This document shows, in pieces, positions 26,722 to 34,912 of a DNA stretch of 64,000 nt. The DNA is from Jiangella aurantiaca. Its GTDB lineage: Bacteria; Actinomycetota; Actinomycetes; Jiangellales; Jiangellaceae. The translations under genes were made by a program, and so were the position numbers. Position 1 is the stretch's first letter. Each line of letters begins with the position of its first letter. Below the pieces are notes generated by a model. That model saw nothing but the letters and a program-made list of their open reading frames with translations, was not told the DNA's origin and ran no database searches. The stretch is taken from NCBI RefSeq assembly GCF_004349105.1, contig NZ_SMLB01000011.1:62001-126000 (forward strand), in the 5' to 3' direction.

Positions 26722-27872
26722 GCGGCGTCGGCATCTGGTTCGTCGGCGCCCGTGGCTCGGTGGCCACGACGACCACGGTCGGCCTGCTGGCCATCCGGTC
26801 CCGGCTGGCCGGGCACACCGGCATGGTGTCCGAGCTGCCCGAGGTCGCGGCGGCCGGGCTGCCGTCGCTGGACGGCGTCGTCGTCGGCGGCCACGAGGTC
26901 GCCGAGGGAACGCTGGGCAAGCGGGCCGAGGAGCTGAGCGCGGGCGGTGTGTTCCCGCCCGCTCTGGCCACCGTACTGGCCGGCGACCTCGCCGCCGCCG
27001 ACGAGCGGATCCGGCCCGGCGTCGTGGCCGGGCACGGGACGCAGCGTTCGGCGGCGGACCGGGTCGGGGCCGAGCTGCGCGCGTTCCGCGACGAGAACGG
27101 CCTGGACCGCGTGGTCGTCGTCGACGTGTCGAGCACCGAGCCGCCGGCCGGCGACGTCCCCGCGCTGGAGACGCTCGCGGCACTGGAGGGCGCGCTGGAC
27201 GCGGGCGAGGCGCCGCTGCCGGGCAGCTCGCTGTACGCCTACGCGGCGTTCCGGGCCGGCTGCCCGTACGTCGCCTTCACCCCGAGCCCGGGACCGCGGC
27301 TCCCGGCTCTGCTCGAACTGGCGCTGGAGCGGGGCGTCCCGTGGGCCGGTTCGGACGCCAAGACCGGCGAGACGCTGGTCAAGACCGTGCTCGGGCCGAT
27401 GTTCGCGATGCGCGCGCTGAAGGTGCGCTCGTGGTCGTCGGTCAACCTGCTGGGGGGCGGCGACGGGCAGACGCTCGCCGACCCGGACAACGCCGCCAGC
27501 AAGATCGCCACCAAGGCCAACGGCCTGGAGTCGATCCTCGGCCACCCGGTCGACGGGCCGCTGCACATCGACTACGTGCCCGACCTCGGTGACTGGAAGA
27601 CGGCATGGGACCTGGTGTCGTTCGAGGGCTTCCTCGGCACCCGGATGTCCATGCAGTTCACCTGGTCCGGCTGCGACTCCTCGCTGGCCGCGCCGCTGGT
27701 GCTGGACCTCGTCCGGCTGCTCGCGCGGGCGCACGAGCTGGGCGCCGCCGGGCCGGTGCCGGAGTTCGGGTTCTTCTTCAAGGACCCGGCCGCCAGCGAC
27801 GTGCACGCGCTCAGCGCGCAGTGGGCGGCGCTGGCCGGCTGGTGCGCGCGGGCCGGTCGGGGAGCGTTATGA
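26718..27872 (+). CDS. myo-Inositol-1-phosphate-synthase-like NAD-dependent cyclase, first enzyme of the ebo-like cluster
   Basis: 384 aa from ATG 26718. The Rossmann NAD site is WFVGARGSVATTTTVG near the N-terminus; the MIPS core appears as GSDAKTGETLVKTVL, SVNLLGGGDGQTL, SKIATKANGLES and FEGFLGTRMSMQF, equivalent to GDDFKSGQT, SYNHLGNNDG and KSNVVDD of known synthases. It is thus a divergent member that could turn a sugar 6-phosphate into a cyclitol phosphate. Its stop overlaps the UbiA start by 4 bases, so it is part of this pathway rather than general inositol supply. Known ebo clusters carry EboD, a dehydroquinate-synthase-like cyclase, which is not seen here. The two families are unrelated in fold, but both are NAD-using sugar-phosphate cyclases. 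Confidence 0.87.
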   Translation: MSGVGIWFVGARGSVATTTTVGLLAIRSRLAGHTGMVSELPEVAAAGLPSLDGVVVGGHEVAEGTLGKRAEELSAGGVFPPALATVLAGDLAAADERIRPGVVAGHGTQRSAADRVGAELRAFRDENGLDRVVVVDVSSTEPPAGDVPALETLAALEGALDAGEAPLPGSSLYAYAAFRAGCPYVAFTPSPGPRLPALLELALERGVPWAGSDAKTGETLVKTVLGPMFAMRALKVRSWSSVNLLGGGDGQTLADPDNAASKIATKANGLESILGHPVDGPLHIDYVPDLGDWKTAWDLVSFEGFLGTRMSMQFTWSGCDSSLAAPLVLDLVRLLARAHELGAAGPVPEFGFFFKDPAASDVHALSAQWAALAGWCARAGRGAL

Positions 27873-28726
27873 GGTTCCGCGACGTCGCCGAGCTGGTGCG
27901 GGCGCCCGCGGCGTTGACCGTGCCGGGCGACTCGCTGGCGGGCGCGGCCGCGGCCGGGTTCCCGTATGGCGTCCGGACCGCGGTCACGCCGCTGGCCTCG
28001 GCCTGCCTGTACTGGGCCGGCATGGCACTGAACGACTATGCCGACCGCGACCTCGACCGCGTCGAGCGACCGGAGCGGCCGATCCCGTCCGGCCGGGTGC
28101 GGCCCGGTGAGGCGCTGGCCCTGGCCGCCGGCCTGACGGCGGCCGGCGTGGGGCTGGCGGCCGTGGCCGGTGGACGGCGAGCCGTGCGGGTCGCCGTCCC
28201 GCTGGCCGCCACGGTGTGGGCTTACGACCTGGTCGCCAAGGCCACCCCGGCCGGGCCGGTCGCGATGGGCGCCGCCCGCGGCCTCGACGTGCTGCTGGGC
28301 GCCGGCGGCCGCGAACGCGCGGCGGCGCTGCCGGCGCTGGCGGTCGCCACCCACACCGTCGGTGTCACCGTGCTCAGCCGCGGCGAGGTGCACGGCGGTT
28401 CGACGGCGTCGGCCCGGGCCGCACTCGGCGCGACCGCGGCCGCGTCGCTGGCCGCCGCACTGCCGCCGCCGACCCGGTCCGTGCGCGGGCTGGCGGCGGC
28501 CGGATTCGCCGCGTTGTATGCGGCGACGGTGGGGCGGGCGCAGCTCGGCGCGGCTCGCACGCCGGACGCCGCGACCGTCCGGTCCGCGACCGGGGCCGGC
28601 GTGCGCGGCGTCATCCCTCTGCAGTCGGCGCTGCTCGCCCGGGCCGGGGCGGTGGCGCTGGCCGGCGCCGTCGTCGGCATCGGCCCGGCGGTCCGGGCGC
28701 TGTCGAAGGTGGTGTCGCCGACGTGA
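27869..28726 (+). CDS. eboC: UbiA-family prenyltransferase, EboC-like
   Basis: 285 aa from ATG 27869 (ATGA overlap with the cyclase). An Ala/Gly/Val-rich integral membrane protein with about eight helices. The first Asp-rich motif is NDYADRDLDRVERPERP and the second region is YDLVAKATPAGPVAMGAARGLD, both characteristic of UbiA enzymes that bind Mg-prenyl diphosphate. It likely joins a prenyl chain to a polar acceptor at the membrane; the product of the adjacent cyclase is the obvious candidate acceptor. EboC of described ebo clusters belongs to this family. The stop overlaps the next start (GTGA). Confidence 0.85.
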   Translation: MRFRDVAELVRAPAALTVPGDSLAGAAAAGFPYGVRTAVTPLASACLYWAGMALNDYADRDLDRVERPERPIPSGRVRPGEALALAAGLTAAGVGLAAVAGGRRAVRVAVPLAATVWAYDLVAKATPAGPVAMGAARGLDVLLGAGGRERAAALPALAVATHTVGVTVLSRGEVHGGSTASARAALGATAAASLAAALPPPTRSVRGLAAAGFAALYAATVGRAQLGAARTPDAATVRSATGAGVRGVIPLQSALLARAGAVALAGAVVGIGPAVRALSKVVSPT

Positions 28727-29724
28727 GTCTCAGATTTGGCTATGGCACGAACGGGTTCGGCAGCCACCGGCTCGACGACGCGCTCGCCGTCATCGCCGGG
28801 CTGGGCTACGACGGCGTCGCGCTGACGGTGGACCACCCGCACCTGGACCCGTTCGCGCCGAACCTGTCCGCGCGCACCGTCGCGGTCGGGCAGCGGCTGG
28901 CCGAGCTGGACCTCGATGTCGTCATCGAGACCGGCGCGCGGTACGTGCTGGACCCGTGGCGCAAGCACGAGCCGAACCTGGTCTCCGACAGCGGCCGGGA
29001 ACGGCGGGTCGACCTGCTGTGCCGGGCGGTCCGGATCGGCGCCGAGCTGGGCGCGGAGGCGGTGTCGTTCTGGTCCGGCACGCTGCCCGGTGGCGTCAGC
29101 GCCGACGAGGGCTGGCGGCGGCTGACGGCGGGCGTGGCGGCGGTGCTGGAGGAGGCCGACCGGCGCGGCATGGTCTGCGCGTTCGAGCCGGAGCCCGGGA
29201 TGTTCGTCGACACCGTCGCCGGAGTGCTGGAGCTGCGCAAACGGCTCGGCGACCCGGACCACCTCCGCGTGACGTTGGACGTCGGGCACGTCGTCGCGAA
29301 CGAGGCGGGCACCGTCGCCGACTGTGTCCACCAGGCCGGCGACCTGCTCGCGAACGTCCAGCTCGACGACATGGTCGAGGGCGTGCACGAGCATCTCGAG
29401 TTCGGCGAGGGCGAGGTCGACCTGCCGGCGGCGCTGGGTGCACTCCTGGACGTCGGCTACGGCGGGCTGGCCGCCGTCGAGCTGCCGCGGCACGGGCACG
29501 CCGCGCCCGCCGTCGCGCGCCGCTCACTGGACGCACTGCGGGCGGCCGAGGCGCAGGCCCGCGCTGCCCGCCAACGCCCCGAGAACCCAGTTGATCTTGG
29601 AGTAACCGTGGAATCAATCCGGCAAAACGGACCTCAACCCGCCGGTTACTCCAAGATCAACGCGAAGGGGGACGGGGACGACCGGGGGAGAACACAAGAC
29701 GGGGGAGAGGAGTCAACGTCATGA
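28723..29724 (+). CDS. Xylose-isomerase-like TIM-barrel enzyme with a C-terminal tail encoded by a palindromic element
   Basis: 333 aa from GTG 28723. Barrel motifs: LRFGYGTNGFG, GYDGVALTVDHPH, VIETGARY, CAFEPEPGMFVD, RVTLDVGHVV, NVQLDDM, AAVELPRHG; Glu, Asp and His ligands for a divalent metal are present. It resembles sugar isomerases/epimerases and lies between eboC and eboA, where described ebo clusters do not usually have an extra barrel. The fold ends near ARAARQRPE (~29,580). The last ~45 residues are read through the palindrome at 29590-29661 and a hydrophilic stretch, so the element appears to have inserted at the gene end and supplied a new stop that overlaps the EboA start (ATGA). 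Confidence 0.83.
   Translation: MSLRFGYGTNGFGSHRLDDALAVIAGLGYDGVALTVDHPHLDPFAPNLSARTVAVGQRLAELDLDVVIETGARYVLDPWRKHEPNLVSDSGRERRVDLLCRAVRIGAELGAEAVSFWSGTLPGGVSADEGWRRLTAGVAAVLEEADRRGMVCAFEPEPGMFVDTVAGVLELRKRLGDPDHLRVTLDVGHVVANEAGTVADCVHQAGDLLANVQLDDMVEGVHEHLEFGEGEVDLPAALGALLDVGYGGLAAVELPRHGHAAPAVARRSLDALRAAEAQARAARQRPENPVDLGVTVESIRQNGPQPAGYSKINAKGDGDDRGRTQDGGEESTS
29590..29661. repeat. Palindromic element, 19-bp perfect arms with GTTGATCTTGGAG ends, inside a coding 3' end
   Basis: GTTGATCTTGGAGTAACCG (29590-29608) is the exact complement of 29643-29661, with a 34-nt centre. The outer 14 bases (GTTGATCTTGGAGT) are identical to those of the element at 49535-49606, and the ends follow the GTTGATC..GGAG pattern of those at 37717 and 52471. 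Confidence 0.85.
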
Positions 29725-30392
29725 GCGCGACGATCGAACGCACCACCCCGCACCTCGACGAGGCCGCCCGGGCCCGGCTGACCGCGCTGGTCGCGGAGGT
29801 CGAGACGGACCCGGGCCGGATCTCGGTGCTGTTCCCAGCGGTAGGCCGGACGGTGGCCCGCGGGCCGTCGAACCCTGCAGACCCGGACGGGCTACGCAGC
29901 CCGCGGCTGGAGGACGAGGCCCGAGCGGCGCTGCTCGTCGCCGCCGCGGACGGCTGGAGCAAGGAGCCCGGGAAGCTGGTCGAGGAGATCGGCCAGCTGT
30001 ACCGGTTCGGCGACGCCGACGAGAAACGGGCGGTCCTGCGCGCGCTGCCGGCGCTCGACATCGCCGACGCCGGGCTGCCACTGGTCGCCGACGCGCTGCG
30101 CACCAACGACGTCCGGCTGGTCGCCGCCGCGCTGGGGCCGTACGCCGCGCGGCACCTCGACGCCGCGGCCTGGCGGCAGGGCGTGCTGAAGTGCCTGTTC
30201 GTCGGCGTGCCGCTGGACGCCGTCGCCGACCTCGACGCACGCACCGACGAGGAGCTGGCCCGCATGGTCGCCGACTACGGCAACGAGCGGGTGGCCGCCG
30301 GCCGGTCCGTGCCCACCGACGCCTGGCGCATCCTCGGCCGCCATCCCGAGGCGGTCGCCGGCCGCTTCCCCGTCCCCTCCCAGGAGGACTGA
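29721..30392 (+). CDS. eboA: EboA-family protein
   Basis: 223 aa from ATG 29721 (ATGA overlap), with a GGGAGAGGAG purine tract upstream. A soluble, mainly helical protein. The C-terminal half carries what I recognise as the EboA pattern: GLPLVADALRTNDVRLVAAAL, HLDAAAWRQGVLKCLFVGVPL and a short ELARMVADYGNERVAAGR segment ending in TDAWR. The biochemical role of EboA is not known. In described ebo clusters it accompanies export or modification of a small molecule. Gene order EboC-(barrel)-EboA-EboB-EboE-EboF supports the assignment. Confidence 0.82.
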   Translation: MSATIERTTPHLDEAARARLTALVAEVETDPGRISVLFPAVGRTVARGPSNPADPDGLRSPRLEDEARAALLVAAADGWSKEPGKLVEEIGQLYRFGDADEKRAVLRALPALDIADAGLPLVADALRTNDVRLVAAALGPYAARHLDAAAWRQGVLKCLFVGVPLDAVADLDARTDEELARMVADYGNERVAAGRSVPTDAWRILGRHPEAVAGRFPVPSQED

Positions 30393-30394
30393 CG

Positions 30395-31279
30395 ATGCGC
30401 ATCTTCGACCCCCACATCCACATGACGTCGCGCACCACCGACGACTACCAGCGCATGTACGCCGCCGGGGTGCGGGCGATCACCGAGCCGGCGTTCTGGC
30501 TCGGCCAGCCGCGCACCAACGTCGGCTCGTTCGTCGACTACTTCGACGGGCTGCTCGGCTGGGAGCGGTTCCGGGCCGCGCAGTTCGGCATCCGGCACCA
30601 TTGCACGATCGCGTTGAACCCGAAGGAGGCCAACGACCCGCGCTGCCACGGCGTGCTCGAGGTGCTGCCGCGGTACCTGGCCAAGGACGGCGTCGTCGCG
30701 GTCGGCGAGGTCGGCTTCGACTCGATGACCGATGACGAGGAGAAGGTGTTCCTCCGGCAGCTGGAGCTGGCCGGCGAGCACGACCTGCCGGTGCTGGTGC
30801 ACACGCCGCACCGCGACAAGGCGGCCGGGACGCGGCGCACGCTGGAGCTGGTCGCGGCGAGCGGGCTGCCGCCGGAGCGGGTGCTGGTCGACCACCTCAA
30901 CGAGACGACCGTCGGCATGGTCGCCGACTCCGGCTGCTGGATGGGGTTCTCGATCTACCCGGACACCAAGATGGACGAGCACCGGATGGTCCGCATCCTC
31001 GCCGACCGCGGGCTGGAGCGGATGATCGTCAACTCCGCCGCCGACTGGGGGCACAGCGACCCGCTGAAGACCGTCAAGACCGGCCGCGCCATGCTCGCCG
31101 AAGGGTTCAGCGCCGACGACGTCGACACGGTGCTCTGGCAGAACCCGGTCGAGTTCTACGGGCAGAGCGGCCGGTTGCTGCTCGACGAGGTGGACCTCGC
31201 CGGGACGGGCGGGCGGGCCGCGACGTTCGAGGGCAATTCCATCCTGCGCGGCCAGCGACCCGACCCCGCGGAGGCCTGA
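30395..31279 (+). CDS. eboB: TatD-like metal-dependent hydrolase, EboB
   Basis: 294 aa from ATG 30395, two bases after the eboA stop, with CAGGAGG inside the preceding gene. Amidohydrolase-type barrel: DPHIHMTS (metal HxH), AVGEVGFDSM (metal Glu), LPVLVHTPHRDK, VLVDHLNETT and NSAADWGHSDPL (catalytic Asp) appear in the order expected for TatD/EboB proteins. It probably hydrolyses a phospho- or carboxyl-ester bond of the pathway intermediate; the substrate is unknown. Cytoplasmic, no signal. The family name is firm, the reaction is not. Confidence 0.86.
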   Translation: MRIFDPHIHMTSRTTDDYQRMYAAGVRAITEPAFWLGQPRTNVGSFVDYFDGLLGWERFRAAQFGIRHHCTIALNPKEANDPRCHGVLEVLPRYLAKDGVVAVGEVGFDSMTDDEEKVFLRQLELAGEHDLPVLVHTPHRDKAAGTRRTLELVAASGLPPERVLVDHLNETTVGMVADSGCWMGFSIYPDTKMDEHRMVRILADRGLERMIVNSAADWGHSDPLKTVKTGRAMLAEGFSADDVDTVLWQNPVEFYGQSGRLLLDEVDLAGTGGRAATFEGNSILRGQRPDPAEA

Positions 31280-31281
31280 GG

Positions 31282-32457
31282 ATGCGGTTCCGGCACTCCG
31301 ACGGCACCGTCGTCCACCTCGCGTACTGCACGAACGTCCACCCGACCGAGGACGTCGAGGCGCTGCTGGACCAGGTGACGCGGTACGGCGCGGGCGCGCG
31401 GTCGCGGCTCGGGGCGTCCCGTCTGGGGCTGGGCCTGTGGCTGCCGGCGCCGGTGGTCGCTCGGCTGGCGTCCGAGGCCGGCCGCGGCGACCTCGACCGG
31501 CTGCGCGCGACGCTGGCCGCCGGCGGGCTCGAGGTGGTGACGCTCAACGCGTTCCCGTACCAGGGCTTCCACGACCCGCGGGTGAAGCTGGGCGTCTACC
31601 ACCCCGACTGGCTCACGACCCAGCGGCTGGCCTACACGCTGGACTGCGCCCGGGTGCTGGCGGCGCTGCTGCCCGACGACGCCGTCCGCGGCAGCGTGTC
31701 GAGCCTGCCGCTGGCCTGGCGCACGCCGTGGGACGACGCCCGGCGCGGGCTCGCGGCGGACCGGCTGGCGCAGCTGGCCGACGGGCTGGCCAAGGTCGAG
31801 GCGGACACCGGGCGGACGGTCCGGGTGGCGCTGGAGCCGGAGCCGGGCTGCGTCGTCGAGACGATCGACGGGGCCGCCGCCCAGCTCGGCGCCGTCGACA
31901 CCGACCGGATCGGCGTCTGCCTGGACGCCTGCCACCTGGCGACGCAGTTCGAGGAGCCGGCCGACGCGCTGGCCACGCTGGCGGCCGCCGGGCTGCCCGT
32001 CGTCAAGACGCAGGCGTCGGCGGCGCTCGAGGTCGCCGACCCGTCCGACCCGGTCGCCCGCAAGGCGCTGGCCGCGTACGCCGAGGACCGGTTCCTGCAC
32101 CAGACCCGGGTCCGCACACGCGGCCAGGTCGTGGGAGTCGACGACCTGCCGGCGGCGCTGTCGTCGGCGGCGTTCCCGGACGACGGGCCATGGCGGGTGC
32201 ACTTCCACGTGCCAGTGCACGAGCAGCCGGAGCCGCCGCTGGCCGCCACGCAGCAGCACCTGACGGCGACGCTACGGGCGCTGTTCGGCGGCGAGCGGGC
32301 GGTGACCGACCACGTGGAGGTCGAGACGTACACCTGGTCGGTGCTGCCCGCGGGGCGCCGGCCGGAGGGCCCGGACGGGCTGACGGACGGGCTGGCGGCG
32401 GAGCTGCGCTGGGTCGCGGACCGAATGGCCGAAATCGGTATGGAGGAGATCGCGTGA
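31282..32457 (+). CDS. eboE: EboE, xylose-isomerase-like TIM-barrel protein
   Basis: 391 aa from ATG 31282, two bases after the eboB stop. The opening LAYCTNVHPTEDVEALLDQV and TLNAFPYQGFHDPRVK are strongly characteristic of the EboE group; ALEPEPGCVVET, GVCLDACHLATQFE and the late HFHVPVHEQPEPPL supply candidate Glu, Asp and His ligands. TIM-barrel family, usual length. The last residues ([12 protein letters not shown]) overlap the EboF start (GTGA). Its substrate is unknown; the EboE group is required, with its neighbours, for metabolite traffic in the best studied clusters. Confidence 0.87.
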   Translation: MRFRHSDGTVVHLAYCTNVHPTEDVEALLDQVTRYGAGARSRLGASRLGLGLWLPAPVVARLASEAGRGDLDRLRATLAAGGLEVVTLNAFPYQGFHDPRVKLGVYHPDWLTTQRLAYTLDCARVLAALLPDDAVRGSVSSLPLAWRTPWDDARRGLAADRLAQLADGLAKVEADTGRTVRVALEPEPGCVVETIDGAAAQLGAVDTDRIGVCLDACHLATQFEEPADALATLAAAGLPVVKTQASAALEVADPSDPVARKALAAYAEDRFLHQTRVRTRGQVVGVDDLPAALSSAAFPDDGPWRVHFHVPVHEQPEPPLAATQQHLTATLRALFGGERAVTDHVEVETYTWSVLPAGRRPEGPDGLTDGLAAELRWVADRMAEIGMEEIA

Positions 32458-33836
32458 ACAAGCTCTTGGTGCTCGACGTCGTCGGCCTGACGCCGCGGCT
32501 GCTGGAGCACACCCCGAACCTGCGGGCGATCGCCGGGGAGGGCTGGCAGGCGGCGCTGGGCACGGTGCTGCCGGCGGTGACCTGCTCGGTCCAGTCGACG
32601 TTCCTCACCGGCGCCATGCCTCGCGACCACGGCATCGTCGGCAACGGCTGGTACTTCCGCGACCTCGGCGAGATCTTCCTGTGGCGGCAGCACAACCGGC
32701 TGGTCCAGGGCGAGAAGGTGTGGGACGTCGCGCGGCAGGTGCGGCCCGGCTACACCGTCGCGAACGTGTGCTGGTGGTACGCGATGGGCGCCGACACCGA
32801 CTGGACGGTGACGCCGCGGCCGATCTACCACGCCGACGGCCGCAAGTCGCCGGACTGCTACACCCGGCCGCCGGCCCTGCACGACGAGCTGACCCGCTCG
32901 CTGGGAGCGTTCCCGCTGTTCCAGTACTGGGGTCCGACGGCGTCGATCAAGTCCAGCGAGTGGATCGTCCAGGCGACGCGGAAGCTGATGCCGCAGGCCG
33001 ACCTCACGCTGGCCTACGTCCCGCACCTCGACTACGACCTGCAGCGGTTCGGGCCGCACAGCCCGCAGGCCGTCGCCGCGGCCCGCGACGTCGACCGCGT
33101 GCTGGCGCCGCTGCTCACTGACGCCCGCGACCAGGGCGTCACGGTCGTCGCGCTCAGCGAGTACGGCATCGGCCCGGCCAGCCGCCCGGTGCACGTCAAC
33201 CGGGCGCTGCGGCAGGCCGGGCTGCTGGACGTCTACACGCAGGCCGGCATGGAGTACCTGGACCCGTGGGCGTCGCGGGCGTTCGCCGTCGCCGACCACC
33301 AGGTGGCGCATGTCTACGTCAAGGATCCGGCCGACCTCGACGCCGTCCGGGAGCTGTGCCAGGCGCTGCCCGGCGTCGACCTCGTCCTGGACAAGGAGGC
33401 GCAGCGGGAGTTCGGGCTGGACCACGAGCGCTCCGGCGAGCTGGTGCTGGTCGCGGACCTCGGCGCGTGGTTCACCTACTACTACTGGCTGCACGACGAC
33501 CGCGCGCCCGACTTCGCGCGCGGTGTCGAGATCCACCGCAAGCCCGGCTACGACCCCGCCGAGCTGTTCCTCGACCCCGCCGACCCGCGGGTCAAGCTGC
33601 GGGCCGGCGCCAACCTGGCGAAGAAGAAGCTGGGCCTGCGGTACGCGATGAACGTCGTGCCGCTGGACGGGCAGTGGGTCCGCGGCACGCACGGCCGGCT
33701 GCCCGACGACCCCGCCGACGGGCCGGTGCTGCTGTGCAGCGACCCGTCGACCGCCCGCGACCAGCTGGCCGCCACCGACGTCCGCGATCTGATGCTCGAG
33801 CTCGCCGAGCTCAGCACCCCTGCCCGGAATCGATAG
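32454..33836 (+). CDS. eboF: EboF-like nucleotide pyrophosphatase/phosphodiesterase (alkaline phosphatase superfamily)
   Basis: 460 aa from GTG 32454, overlapping the eboE stop. Alkaline-phosphatase-superfamily core: [14 protein letters not shown] (metal Asp), [15 protein letters not shown] (nucleophile Thr), [24 protein letters not shown] (metal Asp/His), ALSEYGIGP (replacing the more common SDHG) and HGRLPDD near the end. It should cleave a phosphodiester or pyrophosphate in the pathway product. No signal peptide, so it acts in the cytoplasm. It ends 38 bases before the next TIM-barrel gene. Confidence 0.85.
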   Translation: MNKLLVLDVVGLTPRLLEHTPNLRAIAGEGWQAALGTVLPAVTCSVQSTFLTGAMPRDHGIVGNGWYFRDLGEIFLWRQHNRLVQGEKVWDVARQVRPGYTVANVCWWYAMGADTDWTVTPRPIYHADGRKSPDCYTRPPALHDELTRSLGAFPLFQYWGPTASIKSSEWIVQATRKLMPQADLTLAYVPHLDYDLQRFGPHSPQAVAAARDVDRVLAPLLTDARDQGVTVVALSEYGIGPASRPVHVNRALRQAGLLDVYTQAGMEYLDPWASRAFAVADHQVAHVYVKDPADLDAVRELCQALPGVDLVLDKEAQREFGLDHERSGELVLVADLGAWFTYYYWLHDDRAPDFARGVEIHRKPGYDPAELFLDPADPRVKLRAGANLAKKKLGLRYAMNVVPLDGQWVRGTHGRLPDDPADGPVLLCSDPSTARDQLAATDVRDLMLELAELSTPARNR

Positions 33837-33874
33837 CAGAGCGCGCAACCGCACCGACGCACGAAGGAGACACC

Positions 33875-34882
33875 ATGGCACGACCGATCACCCTGTTCAC
33901 CGGGCAGTGGGCCGACCTGCCGTTCGAGGAGGTCGCCCGGCTGGCCGGCGAGTGGGGCTACGACGGCCTCGAGATCGCCTGCTGGGGCGACCACCTCGAC
34001 GTGTGGCGCGCGGCCGAGGACGACGCCTACGTGAAGTCGCGGCTGGACATCCTGGAGCAGAACGGCCTGAAGGTGTGGGCGATCTCCAACCACCTCAAGG
34101 GCCAGGCGGTCTGCGACGACCCGATCGACCAGCGGCACCGGGGGATCCTGCCGGACCGCATCTGGGGCGACGGCGAGCCCGAAGGCGTCCGGCAGCGCGC
34201 CGCCGAGGAGATGAAGATGACGGCGCGCGCGGCCGCCCGGCTCGGCGTGAACACCGTCGTCGGCTTCACCGGCTCGGCGATCTGGAAGTACGTCGCGATG
34301 TTCCCGCCGGCGTCGGACGACATGATCGCTGCCGGCTACCGCGACTTCGCCGACCGCTGGAACCCGATCCTCGACGTGTTCGACGAGGTCGGCGTGCGGT
34401 TCGCGCACGAGGTGCACCCGTCGGAGATCGCCTACGACTACTGGACGACGGTGCAGACGCTCGAGGCCATCGGACACCGCGAGGCGTTCGGCCTCAACTG
34501 GGACCCCAGCCACATGGTCTGGCAGGACCTCGACCCCGTCGCGTTCATCTGGGACTTCCGCGACCGCATCTACCACGTCGACTGCAAGGACACGAAGAAG
34601 CAGCTCGGCAACGGCCGCAACGGCCGGCTCAGCTCGCACCTGCCGTGGGCCGACCCGCGGCGGGGCTGGGACTTCGTCTCCACCGGCCACGGCGACGTGC
34701 CGTGGGAGCAGGCGTTCCGCACGCTCAACGCGATCGGCTACGACGGCCCCATCTCCGTCGAGTGGGAGGACGCCGGCATGGACCGCCTGCGCGGCGCCCC
34801 CGAGGCCCTGGAGTTCGTGAAGTCGCGCCTGTTCGACGCGCCGGCGGCGGCGTTCGACGCCGCGTTCAGCTCCGGCGACTAG
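33875..34882 (+). CDS. Sugar phosphate isomerase/epimerase-like TIM-barrel enzyme (cytoplasmic)
   Basis: 335 aa from ATG 33875, behind GAAGGAG. Barrel with [26 protein letters not shown], the [11 protein letters not shown] segment, [11 protein letters not shown] (metal Glu), [12 protein letters not shown] (metal Asp/His), YHVDCKD and [11 protein letters not shown] (metal Glu). Full length for the family and no signal peptide. It is close to inositol-catabolic or keto-sugar isomerases in general appearance, but the substrate is unknown. Short spacing after eboF suggests it is the penultimate gene of the operon. Confidence 0.88.
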   Translation: MARPITLFTGQWADLPFEEVARLAGEWGYDGLEIACWGDHLDVWRAAEDDAYVKSRLDILEQNGLKVWAISNHLKGQAVCDDPIDQRHRGILPDRIWGDGEPEGVRQRAAEEMKMTARAAARLGVNTVVGFTGSAIWKYVAMFPPASDDMIAAGYRDFADRWNPILDVFDEVGVRFAHEVHPSEIAYDYWTTVQTLEAIGHREAFGLNWDPSHMVWQDLDPVAFIWDFRDRIYHVDCKDTKKQLGNGRNGRLSSHLPWADPRRGWDFVSTGHGDVPWEQAFRTLNAIGYDGPISVEWEDAGMDRLRGAPEALEFVKSRLFDAPAAAFDAAFSSGD

Positions 34883-34912
34883 ACCTTCGCAGCACCCCCC
34901 GAAAGGAGCACG

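Noticed and set aside
21454-27183. 1,909-codon open frame on the minus strand
   Set aside because: Antisense shadow of the giant ThuA-dehydrogenase gene and the cyclase gene; no signal peptide, motif or translation signal.
26718-27872. Ordinary housekeeping inositol-1-phosphate synthase
   Set aside because: The core motifs diverge (SVNLLGGGDG, GSDAKTGET) and the gene is embedded by overlapping codons in the ebo-like operon; a housekeeping role cannot be fully excluded.
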